64,000 bases of DNA from Lonicera japonica (lineage: Eukaryota > Streptophyta > Magnoliopsida > Dipsacales > Caprifoliaceae): contig CM038464.1 of NCBI GenBank assembly GCA_021464415.1, positions 58,951,328-59,015,327 on the forward strand. The letters run 5' to 3'. Positions 41,294-53,041 of this stretch are shown here, one piece after another. Made by a program: the position numbers and the translations under genes. Every line of letters begins with the position of its first letter. Within the stretch, counting starts at the first letter, position 1. The notes under the pieces are model-generated. The model was not told the origin of the DNA, ran no database searches, and saw only the letters and a program-made list of their open reading frames with translations.

Positions 41294-44200
41294 ATGGCTA
41301 ATGTTCTTGCAGAGATTCTGGATGAAAGTGTTGTTTCTGAACTGGTGAAGGTATGTTTGGCATTTCAATGTCAACATGAATTCTGAGAGTTTTTATGTTT
41401 GGGTCGAGTTTTTCTGTTTTCTCAGAATCCTAAATTGGTACATTACAAATGATTCTCATGCTACATCAAACTTCATATGGGTTCACCAATTTATGATTCT
41501 TTGGAAGCACGAAAATACGAAACACACAAGCACTAGGAGATTTTTGTTCACTAAAACAATATTCATGGAGAGGAAATGTGGAAAATAAGATTTCCTTCGT
41601 GTTTTATGTCTATAGCTGTCTTAAACTAAGTGAAATGTGTGTATATATTGAAGAGGTACTGTACATTGTACATACTGAGTTTGATGATAACTAGTTGGTT
41701 GTTTGTGTATTCACAATTTTTAAATTTTATAATTATTCATAAAGAGATCCCATAACTTGTAGCTATGAAAATGATACACGGGCAAGAAGTCGAAGTGCAT
41801 GTATTTACATACAAGCATGTATTAGCTGGTGCTTCTATTGATCTATTCCCCCTCAACTCCTCTTCAACAAAACCATCCTCGACTCATTCATCGATTTAAA
41901 GAACACTATCCATATTTCTGAACTTAATTTGGTTATGGAATGTGCAGCAAACGCAATTAATATATCCACTTTTTGTTGAAAAGGGAGATATTTTATACTC
42001 TTAACACTTAAATCTGTAGACTGGCAAGTGTGCATATCAATTTCTACTCTAGGACTTAAATATGTAGTAGTTTGTCAATATGCTTTCTTACTCATTTTAT
42101 TGTCGGCATATTCGCTTACTGCATGTCTGTGAACTGGTTTGTACTACGGTTCAAGTTACATAGACAATCTATATTTTACAGTAGTGCTAATAAATATAGG
42201 GTGGCCATTTGTTATAGAAGTGCTTAATGAATAATTGTTTAGTATTTTCGAACTTGCTGGATACTGTTAGCAGATGTAATGTACAAATTTAAGTTGGCTA
42301 ATAATGAAAGTGATGGTTGTTTGTTTCTTGACTTCTAAGCGAGAGAGAATACTTTTCAATTTCAAACCCTTTGTTACGTCAACTACAGGAAAAGGTCAAA
42401 GTTCAGATATAGGTAAGGTGAAAGAAGAGGAAAAACACAAGTTCTGAGTTTGTATTGAGAAGGATTCACTGAAATTCCTTGATTTATCGGTTTTTAGTTG
42501 CTGGATCTTGATACTGAAATTTGGATTAATCAGAGAGCAACGGAGGGTTTGCTGATGCAGAAGTACATAAACTGTAAGAGGAATTTGGTTCCTTATGCGA
42601 CACCAGGGGCTTCGTATTACAATTGCAATGCATCTAGTGAAATTAGTAAACTCTCTATATCATGTTTAGTTGAAAATTTTGCACGGCATCGGTAAACTCT
42701 TTATACATCTATTTCATATATAGGATATTGGGTTGTAAATAGTTCTTATATTGACAAGGTATGATACTTCGAAGAGTTTTTTTTTTTTTTTTTGATAAGA
42801 AACAAGATTCCATTAATAATATAAATTAGAAGGACAAATATAGAGGGGACAAGGAGTCCACCAACAAAACATATAACCCAAAAAAAGAGAATAAAATCCT
42901 GCCAAAAACCACAGCCAATAATGCACCCTTAGAACAGATTATACAGTGGAACACTATTCAAAAATCCAAGCTCTCCAATTGTTCTTGATGTCTTCCACTC
43001 TATAATTTTTGTAAGGCTTGGTGTTGGAAGCCCACAACGAAGCCATGAATTTGACTCTTTCCCACAGCCACTCCTTTTCTTCTATCTTTCCTTCAAAAAT
43101 TCTATAATTCCTCTCCATCCATAATAGCCAAAAGGAAGCGACTTTGACACATCTCCATAGCTCCTTGCCCTTAGATTTGTCTCTGTAGCTATTGATTTCC
43201 AACATAAGAAGTCTCGCACCATCTTTGGGAATGGCCCAACTAAACCCAAATTCTGCACAAGCTTTGTTCCATATGAAATATGAATAAGGGCAGTGTAACA
43301 ACAAGTGGTTCAAAGATTTTGCATCACTCTTGCACAGTACACACCAAGATGGGGAGAGACAACAATTCGGTCTTCTCTTTTGCAACAGATCATAGGTATT
43401 AACCCTCCCGTGAGCAACTAACCAAGAGAACACCTTCACTTTTGTGGGAATACCCGTTGCCCAAATGACTTTTGAAAGAGCAAATTGTGGATGCGTTGGA
43501 GAATCGATAAGAGATTTGTAAAAAGAAGAGCAAGAGAAACCCTCCCCTTTCAACAACCATCGCCTATAGTCTACACTCTCTGGAGACAATTTAACACCCT
43601 CAATGACTCTCAATAAAGAAAGATACTCCTCCAACTCTCTCTCATTCAAGTTTCTGGAAAAAGATAAATTCCAAGACACAATACAGTTCAAGTTTAAACA
43701 GGCTAAAGAAGCAATGGAACCTCCTTTGTTCACGGAGAGCCTATACAGACGCGGAAACAAAGAATCAAAGGTTGTCTCACCCCTCCATTTATCCTCCCAA
43801 AATCTAACTGCGGAACCCCCACCCACTTCAAGTTTTGTATGCTCCAAGAATGATTCAAGACCATGAGAAATATATTTCCAAGGGTTTCTATAAGTCCCAC
43901 TACTCACAACTTTGGAGTCCCACCCATTGTCGCTTAATCCATATTTGCTTCTAATGATGGAATACCATGGGGAATTTTGACTACGGGGGAATCTCCACAA
44001 CCATTTCCCCAACAAAGCTTTATTTCGATTCACCAAATTACCAATGCCCAACCCCCCTTTATTTTTCGCTCTAGACACTGTATCCCAATTTATTAAATGA
44101 TCTTTTCTATTATTATCGCACCCATCCCACAGGAAGTCTCTCATTCTTTTTTCCAAAACATTTTTAATCTTCACAGGAATACGAAAAATGGACAAAAAAT

Positions 44201-47200
44201 AAGTTGGAAGGCTTGCTAAAACAGATTCAATCAAGATAAGTCTCCCACCTCTTGACAAGCAACCACCTTTCCATCCATCAAGTTTCTTCTTAACTTTTTC
44301 CAACATTGGATTCCAAAATTTCAAAGAATTTGGATTACCTCTAAGAGGCAACCCTAAGTACTTCAATGGCCAATTCTCAATCTCACAACCCAATCTAGTA
44401 GCCCACTCCTCTAACTTCTCTACCTCCATGTTAACACCGGCAAGTTTACTCTTTAGCAAATTTAGTTTCAATCCTGATATTGAGCAGAAAACCGATAACA
44501 ACTTCACCAAATTGTTAAATTTGTGTTCATCACCCAATAAAAAGAAAATCTTGTCGTCTGCAAATTGTAAGTGTGACACTTCCACCATATCCCTCCCAAT
44601 CCTAAACCCATCAATCACACCTTGTCGACTAGCCTTCTCCACCAATCTACCCAAACAATCCACAACTAATGTAAACAAAAAAAGAGAGAGTGGATCACCT
44701 TGTCTCAATCCCTTCTTGCCCCAAACTTCCTTCTAGGACGCCCATTTACCAAAATCGAAAAATTAACTAAAGACAAACAACCTCTAATCCACCTTCTCCA
44801 TCTATCTTTGAACCCTTTCCTCTCCAATACCTCATCCACAAAGTTCCAATTTACATGGTCATAAGCTTTCTCGAAATCAATTTTAAACACCACACCTTCT
44901 TTCTTTTTTATTCTAAACTCCTCCACCACTTCGTTGGCTACCAGAACTACATCTAGAATTTGTCTACCTTTAACAAATGTCCCTTGACACTCTAAAATTG
45001 TTTCCTCCATGACTTCTCTTAACCTTAATGAGAGTACTTTTGCCAATATCTTATACAAACTTGTTACTAAGCTTATTGGCCTAAAGTCCTTTATTTTGCA
45101 CGAATTAGCCTTTTTTGGAATTAAACAGATGTATGTCTCGTTCACACACCTATTAACCACCCCATTCTCATAAAATTCCTTAAAGAAACTCATTAGATCA
45201 CCTTTCAGGACATCCCAAAGTTCATGAAAAACAGCCATAGTGTACCCATCGGGACCCGGAGCTTTCTTACCATCGCATTCTATAATTGCACTTCTAACTT
45301 CCTCTTCCTCGAAGGGTCTTTCAAGCCATTCTGCCTTGGTTGCTTCTATTGGCGCCCACTTCAAACCTTCCAACTTCCACTTTGATTTCATATCATTCGA
45401 ATACAATTTCCCAAAGAAAGTGATTATCTCGTTCACTATCAATTCTTCCTCTTCCCAAATTGCCCCATTGTCTTTTTCTAGTTTATTTATCAAATTGTTG
45501 CCTTTTTTCATATTAACGATTTTATGAAATAATTTTGAATTGTTATCCCATTCTCGAACCCATTTAATTCTAGCTTTTTGTCTCCAAGAAATTTCCTCTT
45601 TCAAGATTACTTTTTCCAAATTATTTTTCAACTCGCATCTATCTTTTCTAAAGTTATCATTAATGTTACCTACTTCTTCTTTCAGGTCAATCTCTTTTAT
45701 TTTCTCCATTATTGCTATTTTTTCCAATCTAGAATCCCCAAAACATTCAATATTCCACTTTTTAATAATAGATTTCAAAGTTTTCAATTTATTCATGAAC
45801 TTGAACCCTTCACACCCATGTATCTCTGTCTCCTCCCATCCTTGCGAAAAAATCTTCTTGAAATCCTTATGTCTAAGCCACATGTTCTTGAATCTAAATG
45901 GTGTCGGACCCCACTTTGACAATGACGTGTCCAACAACACCGGACAATGATCAGACACATTTCTAAAGAGCGCCTCCATCCTCACTCTAGAGAAGCTTTC
46001 CTCCCACTCACTCGAAAATAAAAATCTATCAATTCTTGTGCATACCACGTTTTCTCAGACTTGACCATGTGAAACGTCCATTATTCATTCTAATGTCTCT
46101 CAATTTTGTTTCCCTTATGAATGAGTCAAAATCCTTCATGCTCTTTGTTACCCTTCCTCCATTCGATTTCTCCTCTAAAAATCTGACAACATTAAAGTCC
46201 CCCCCGATGCCACTTAGGGGAACATAAGCCAAATAAACCGGCCAATTCCTCCCAAAAATCCTTTCTTTCTTTGTACCTACATGGACCGTAAACCCCCGTG
46301 AACCACCAAAAGTTACCCTCATCTTTTTTTAATTTTAACTGAGACCGAATAACTTCCTATAGTGCACTCCACTATCTCTACAGATCTCATGTCCCACATC
46401 AGTAAAATTCCCCCCGACCTACCAACCGATGGCAAGGAAACCCAATTTTTAAACCTAACGCCCCATAGCGACCCGACTAATTTCTCTTCAATTATCTCCT
46501 TTTTTGTTTCTTGTAAGACAACAAAATCCGGATATACCTTTTTTATTAAGTCTTTTATTACTCTCCTTTTATCTTTATTCCCCACGCCCCTCACATTCCA
46601 TGTTAAGATCTTCATCGAGAAATTATATTAATCCTCCCCCCCCCTGTGTTATCCTCATCTGTTATTGGAACTAGTTTCAAAGATAATTTTTCCAGAATTT
46701 CATTAATTTCCTCCTGCAATTCAACAATACGGTTGTGTCCTTCCCCTTCTTCCAAAAGACCCTCGTGATTTCCAATCCCAGAAGCATCACTGCCACTTTG
46801 AGTTATTCCTTTCTTATTGTTGAAGAGTATGATATACATTGTTGGCCCATTACTTAACAGCTTAAGCTCTTGGGTGAGATGGTTACTAACATGGTATCAA
46901 AGGTCAAGTTCTACAAGGTCTCGGGTTCGAATCCTCTTGCTTGCATTTGTTTCCCCCTTTGTGTTTGTGAAGTATGCATGTTGTTGTTTGTGCGCGAAGT
47001 GCACCTTTGGTTTGGCCGGTTTGGCCTTTGGTTTCGTTTGTCTATCCACGTGCGAGTGGCTCACACGTGAGGGGGAGTGTTGAAGAGTTTGATGTACATT
47101 GTTGGCCCATTTCTTACACTCCCCATTAGACATTAATTTCTCATGGTCTGAACTTTCATTCTTTTCTTGCATACAAATTGAAGTATGATTTTTACCCTCC

Positions 47201-47397
47201 CCATATTCCCCAGAATTAGGAACGAAAGAAGGCGAACTCGAGAATGAAACAAAAGAGTTGATGCATATAACTTGTATAATCGCCATTTTTTATTTTTGTT
47301 ATTTTGGTTGCAGGAACTAGAAACATATGCGGAGAATGGTTTTTTCTTCACGGAAAGCTCTGTAAAAGCAAAAAAAAAAGAAAAAAGAAAGGGTTAA
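41294..47397 (+). CDS. Possible two-exon small protein (unrecognised)
   Basis: A start in reasonable context at 41294 opens 19 codons (MANVLAEILDESVVSELVK) ending at a good donor, AAG|GTATGT (41350). After a 6-kb stretch, a good acceptor TTGGTTGCAG (47313) precedes a phase-0 open segment (ELETYAENGFFFTESS, then a Lys-rich tail) with a stop at 47397. The joined product would be 46 aa. The intron would contain the RALF-like relic and the whole LINE. The amphipathic, acidic N-terminal segment looks coding, but I do not recognise a family, and more exons or chance are equally possible. Confidence 0.3.
42498..42695 (+). pseudogene. Degenerate RALF-like peptide sequence
   Basis: The 65-codon open segment resembles the end of a RALF (rapid alkalinization factor) precursor, a secreted Cys-rich signalling peptide. 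It reads LDLDTEI where RALF precursors have a DxEIxRR segment, then KYINCKRNLVPYATPGASYY followed by NC, against the usual YISY...N-x-V-P-C-x-x-x-GASYYNC, then a late SISC. The first framework Cys of VPC is Tyr, the Y-x-R-G-C block is not preserved, and a stop lies directly before the segment, so no signal peptide is joined to it. It could be an exon behind a tttttag acceptor, but decay is more likely. The similarity is from motif memory, not from an alignment. Confidence 0.45.
42954..46615 (-). pseudogene. LINE ORF2: endonuclease, reverse transcriptase, zf-RVT
   Basis: Reading right to left: the apurinic endonuclease begins MKILTWNVRGVGNKDKRR at 46615 and includes VLQETKKE and RSGGILLMWD. 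The reverse transcriptase runs through KAPGPDGYT, ICLIPKKAN, DFRPISLVTSLYKILAKVLS, VFKIDFEKAYDHVNW and RQGDPLS to the catalytic LQFADDKIFF (about 44560). The C-terminal zf-RVT block is KVKVFSWLVAHGRVNTYDLL with CVLCKSDAKSLNHLLLHC (about 43300-43440). Frame changes lie near 46320, 46045 and 44707. The catalytic FADD pair is intact, but the frameshifts leave the protein non-functional. Confidence 0.93.
46818..47117 (+). mobile_element. TRIM-like miniature LTR element inside LINE ORF1
   Basis: A 74-bp LTR (46818-46891) starts TGTTGAAGAG and ends ACTAACA. It is followed at once by TGGTATCAAAGG, an initiator-Met primer-binding site. About 186 bp later a purine tract GTGAGGGGGAG precedes a second TGTTGAAGAG copy (47078), which is cut short after about 35-40 bp. 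The LINE frame on either side would connect once it is removed: both flanks carry tttctta. The interior also holds ggttcgaatcc, a match to the pol III B box, which can be misread as a tRNA. Confidence 0.75.
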
Positions 47398-49738
47398 AAA
47401 GTTGCTTTCATTTCATTTATTTTTTTATTTATCCTCATAAATGTGATAACGCTTGCTTTCATTTTACATAATAATTTTTGCAGTTTGGGTTATATGTTTG
47501 TTTGGGGCGCTTAAAATAATACTTAGTATGTGGGCTATGAAATCGTTGCAAAATGCCATTTGTCAGGGGATGACACTGGGATGATGTGCCCAACCAGGTA
47601 CTTTTGTAAGCTAGCGCACATAACTTTGTTCCACTGTTAGTTTTCTTATTGATAAATGCTCCATTCATCCCAAAAGGATTTCGTAAAAAGTTTTTATCCC
47701 AGATGCATCTCAACCACAATGAACCATTTGTTTGTTAGTTACTTGCTTTTTCTTACTTGAGAGGGATTTACTAGGTTGAGGTTATTGTTGATTATATAAT
47801 TTGAATAATCGTTGAAGTTTGCATATATAATTTCACTGGAAGGACTAATGATATTATTAAATTTGAAAAACTTGCCTTGTATAACTTCTTGTTAGAACCG
47901 GTTTTTAGGCTTCAAACTATGTTTGGATGGTAGCACAGAGTTTCTATCAAGTTCTTTCTGAAAGCCTCTTTCAAAAGAACTGGTTAACATGATTACTCTA
48001 CTAAGCATCATAGAAGAAGCATGTATTGTAAGGCCATACTTTCAGTTGAACCATGTTTTCCCTTATGAGAGAAGGTAAGATAAGTTGGGCACGAATAAGC
48101 TCACTGTGACTTGCAATTCAGTTTGGTCGTAAGCTAATATTAACTCTATTTATTTGGATATTATCTTTTTAAAATTACTTGAACTTTATTGGGTAGAATG
48201 TCATTTCACTTGAAACTCCTAGTGGGTTCGCTGCGCGATAATACACAGAGACTGAAAAAGACACAAATGGGTAGAGTAAAAGCTCACAAAACTCCTTTAT
48301 GGAGAGGTAGACTTATTATTGAACTTTTTCTTTGAAAACTCCTTTTTTGCATTCAGAGTTGTCCATTTAAATTCTGCTGGAATGATGGGCTATACTTTAC
48401 TGATTACTGCTATTCTTATCACGTTCTTTTTACCAATTTAAGCTAGTTAAAACAAAAGCATGGAAGCAGCCCATTAAATAATCTCACCTAACCCTTTTTC
48501 TCTCCTGTCATCAATTCTACTAAGTACCTAACCTTACACGTAGCCTCCTTCAGAGCATCATGAACTCCTTTCTCTCCCCCATGATTCTGCAACTTTTCTG
48601 TCTCTTTCTGTCTCTCACAAAATTGCAATTGATAGGCCTCTTTATGATCCTTTAATACTGCCAATCAATTAATAACTGAATGCCAAATGATGCCATTGCC
48701 TTGGGCTTGTAGCAAAGGTAGTTTAGTCAATCTCGGTCTGTTCAAGCTTTCAAAAATGTTAATTCAAGATTGAACCAAAATTTCTTAGGCCATGCTTTTA
48801 TCTCTATTGCACATGGCTTGATTTACTTTTGATTTCTTCTTGTCTCCATTATAGTTATATCATGTTCACAGCTTGAGAATGTTGCTTATTTGGCTCCAAG
48901 TAACTGAGAAGCCTTCGATTTCATTCTTTTAATATTATTTTTTTTGTTGTGGTGGTTGTGAATAACTTACATTGAGTTACTGAAATTCGTTATAGCTTTT
49001 AATTAGTGCCTTATAAGAAAATGCCATTTTGTAGGATCCACATTGTGATTCAAAACAATACTGGTAAGATGGAGAAGATGGAACATGGCGTTAGGTATGT
49101 GAGAAGGTATTATTTGCTTCGATTATCATTATCTTTGTTATTGTAATTTTGGTTTCTCTTCGAACATCTACTTCCAAGTATTTCCAATAATTTACTTTAT
49201 CGGTTTTGTGATTTAGGCGAATAAAAAAAAATCTTCTGAAGCTCTTCTGTTTATTTAACTACTGATTTTTGTTTAGTAAAAATTTTGAGAGTTGGCGCCA
49301 GATTGTACAGGAGGCCTCTTGTAAAGCTATATGAACACAGGTTTAAGGAAATCCACTTCAAATGCCTTGGTGTTCCATGTTTTTCCCTAGTTTGCTTTTA
49401 CTTTTTGTTTTATATTAATAGGGTTGTTCCCAATCTTAGATGGTTTTGATGATTATTTTGCTGACTTTGTGATAAAACAATTAAATTTATGCTTATAGAT
49501 TGAATTCTATAGAATTAGTGGATAAATGGACTATGTATACTTGTGATTGCACAAAGTACGTTAAATTTGCGATTGAATGAATTATGTAGAACTTGTGATT
49601 AGTGGATAATCTAGAATTTGGAATTTGATGGGTTTATATAGAATTTGTGTTTTGGACCTTTATGTAGTTTTAGCAGGCAAGAGGCCTTGAAACAACAGGG
49701 TATTATTGAGAAAAAAAAAGAAAGATAATTCTCCAGTG

Positions 49739-50002
49739 GTGCGGTCGCTTAAGACTGACCAAGTTTGGTGAACAAGATTGACAATTACACTAGATCCAGC
49801 CATGAAAACGTACATCTCTCGAAACTGTGACTAAATTGAAATGGTCACCATCCAATACCGTGACCATGAAGTTAAAATAATGTAACTTGAAGTAACCGGT
49901 ATTGCTGTGACCCACTTAATTAGTCAAGGTTTTGAGCCATGACCCAGGAATTGGTTACCGCAAAATGGTCAAACCGTGAGATCTACGTTTTTGGTGTGGT
50001 GT
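49739..50002. mobile_element. CACTA-like terminal relic
   Basis: It has diverged copies of the subterminal motif seen in the 3969-8610 element (aaactgtgac, taccgtgacc, caaaccgtgag) and ends tttttggtgtggtg, close to that element's tttggtgtagtg terminus. No opposite terminus was found, so it is probably a truncated relative. Confidence 0.4.
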
Positions 50003-52424
50003 TTGTTAGACAGTATTGGAATAAAGATGCTTGGAAACTTATTTCAGAACAAAAAAAATAAAAATAAAGATGCTTGGAAACTTGCAACTGAAAAATTTAG
50101 GTTGGGTCGTGATCAATGTTGCGCCTTTTAAGACATTTTGCAGCTTTGCATGGAATTATGCTTCAGTTTTGATATGCCATGTCGTCCTTATGATGAAACA
50201 AGCCAAAAAAAATTCTGTATCGATTTTCTTTACATGGTGAAAAACAGGAATGCTAACACCTCTTTTTAAACTGCCTTGAATTCTTAAAACGAGAATTATT
50301 TGCAAAGAGTCTTTGAGAAGAAGAAAATACAGAAGTCTCGGTCAAAAATTCTCAACATAAAAGCTCATTATCAATAAATGTTTGGATATACAACAAAGGA
50401 GAAAGAGAAACAACAAATACAAAAGAATGAGTCGCATGCCAACTTGAGGCAAAAAAAACGTGGAATCAGTAATTGATAATGCTAGAAGAATTCTCCCCCT
50501 ATTAAAGTATGATATCCATTGCAATCTTCTTTCTAACAATTTAAATTTTTGGGATACATGGTTGCTAAATTTGCTATTTGAGTTCAGCTTTCACAAGATC
50601 TAGGACTCAAATTCTCCCGTTTGAGTACAAAGTTGGTCCATTTCTTACCATCTTAAGTTTTTGGGAGAGATTATTTCAAAAACCTTGATTAAGCGATATT
50701 TGATTTAGAAATTGAAAAAATGACACATAAAGGATTCTCCTTGCGCGGTGAGTCACCTTTTGGTTTGTACTTTAATTTACAAAATTGTCTTTCATTGACT
50801 TGGTAAAAAAAAAATTGTAACTTGCTAGTGGATTTGAATTCACACCTTTTAACATTTATACAAATGTCTCATACACTCAAACAAACGCCATTTCATTTTT
50901 ATGGTTGAATGGTAAAGATGTTTGCACCAGCTTCTCGGTTAAGTCAAAGGTGTGCCATGTTGGGACTAAGAGCTTCACAAGGCATTACTTATTTTTTGGC
51001 CTTAACGTTTGCATCTTGTGGAGCTCAAAGTTCTGATCTATGTGGTTCATGAGTCAATTTTCATGATTTATGTGGCCATGGATTGAGAGTTCACGATCCT
51101 AGTCAATTTTTAGTGTTTTTATCAAAAAAATACTTTTTGTAGTTTGATAAAGCGGAAGCAAACCCTAAGTCTAATCCGATTTAACTTTCGAAAACTAGTG
51201 TTATGTTATCAATGCAAACAAACAAAACAATCACACAACACAGAAAATAATGAGGTATATGTACTAGCATAGGACTAATTGACAGTGTTTCACATTATCT
51301 AAGCAATGATCTATGAAGCCCTTTGAACGCCTACTCCAACCACAGCTAGATCAACAAGCACTTCCTGCCTGTTTTGCACCACTCAAAGCATCATATGCAC
51401 TTGATTATAGTCCTTCACCCTAGTTTAGGGATCTCTCTTATCATAAGTTAGCCATTTCACCTCTTCTCATCTCCAACGCAACCGAAGACACCCTTGCATG
51501 ATCTCTGAGGTTCTTTAAAACCCTAGTTCTTTAAAACGAAGAATGGAGGATCCCTATGGCATGAAATTAAACCTTAGCTATGGGGTGTGAAAAATCCTCT
51601 TGTATAAATTATGTATTTGAGAGCTTTTCATCTTTATTTTTAACCTTTTGACTTTTGTCTTTGTTTATTAAAATAATTAAGGCAAGGCTATTACGTTAAA
51701 TGCATAAAATGAATCCTTGTAAAATAAGGAAAACTCGAATTTTACGACACTGGTGTGTATCAGTAATGGCTTCTAAAGATGGATGCTGATGCACTAAGTT
51801 GCAAAGCAATAATGTTTTTCTGCCATTCTGTGTGTTCGTATAAGCTTACCAAGGCTTGTACATATATGCACCCATGCCTAGCATTTCTCAAATTGTTTTC
51901 ATGCTCCTCATGCAATCTTATAAATTTTAATACTGATTCATATGCATACATATAAATGCTTTTGAACCAAATATAAAAAGATGCAATTTTTGAAATATTT
52001 CAATAATGTATCATAAAGCTTAAACTTTAAAACAATTAGATTAAAAAATTCTTTAATTTGATTTAAAAGATTTACTCGGTTAAAATTTTTTAATCGAACA
52101 AACTTACCAATTCTTACCTTGATCCTAGAGTTCTAAATGATATTTATGGCAAGATCATCAAGCTTTGTCTGAATGTTGAATCTTCAAATCTTTAATGACG
52201 CAAATAACATTATAACGAAAAACGTGTTTTTTGGCATCAAAATTAAGCTAACACAAATATAAATATTTACAGGGATATCTAATATTTTGAGTGAAAATCA
52301 GTCACATCCCAATATAAATATAAAGACATATTGTAAGAAAAATCAAGAAATGAATTTATTTATTATGACTTAACGTTGTCAATTAATCAACCCTTAAGAG
52401 TTCAAATAAATACCATCACAATTT

Positions 52425-52560
52425 TTTTAAGTACTAGAGCGAGTGGACTAACTTAGTGGGTAAGACACTCACCTAAATTTAGGAGAAGTCTTAAGTTTGA
52501 GTCTCATCCAAGGTAAAAAGTTGTTTTTATTTTTTGTTGTTGTTGTTGTTGTCATCATTG
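52425..52560 (+). mobile_element. Probable tRNA-derived SINE
   Basis: gactaacttagtgggtaaga is A-box-like and agtttgagtctc, 50 bp later, is B-box-like, followed by a T-rich tail with (GTT)n (about 52540-52555). This is the layout of plant SINEs. No target duplication was identified. Confidence 0.45.
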
Positions 52561-52696
52561 TCGTCATTATTGTAGTAAAAAAGAGATTTAGAACTTTGCC
52601 TTAAAAAACACAAAGCTTACCTTGGGAGAGGGCAGATATGGTGATCGCCCAACGCCCAAAATTTAAAAGGGACACCAATTTTTTTATTTTTTACAG

Positions 52697-53041
52697 GAGA
52701 ATAATCTTAGGAGGATTGACCTTTTAATCTTTAAATACGGACCAACCATTTTAAGGGGGTAAATGAATGAATTTTTTTGGTGAAAATAATCTCCATGATT
52801 AGTCTATCATCACCAACACAATTTCATCTAAAATTTCAATCAGAAAGTGGGTTAGCTACAAATTGATATAAATGCGCATTTTTGACCGTTGAAGTTTTAG
52901 ATGTTTAGTTTAGTAGAAATGATATACTAATTGTAGATATCATTTTCACTGAGTTCCATTGAAAAAATTATTTGTTTATTCACTCAAAATGGTTGGGTCG
53001 TATTTAAGGATAAAAAAATTGATCCATTTGACATCATTCTC
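52697..53041. repeat. Fold-back element (MITE-like), 345 bp
   Basis: The left arm (gagaataatc, ttaaatacggaccaaccatt, gtaaatgaatgaa) is complementary to the right arm (ttattcactcaaaatggttg, cgtatttaagg, catcattctc). The centre carries atttcaatcagaaagtgggt, which is also present in the palindrome at 63753-64000. Confidence 0.75.

Larger units (their letters stand above)
42777..47290 (-). mobile_element. L1-type LINE, nearly full length, frameshifted
   Basis: A non-LTR retrotransposon on the - strand, with a poly(A) tail (T run 42777-42794) at its left end. ORF2 is complete in domains but broken by three frameshifts. The end of an ORF1-like reading frame lies at 46612-46817 and 47118-47286, split by the TRIM at 46818. 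The right (5') end is near 47290 and probably truncated. No target duplication could be matched to the left flank. Confidence 0.9.

Noticed and set aside
45240..45950. + strand open frames of 95-136 codons over the LINE
   Set aside because: They are shadows of ORF2 on the - strand, which shows full endonuclease and reverse transcriptase motifs.
46818..47000. tRNA gene suggested by ggttcgaatcc and ggtatcaaagg
   Set aside because: The first is a B-box-like match and the second is the primer-binding site of the TRIM-like element. No cloverleaf with paired acceptor ends can be drawn.
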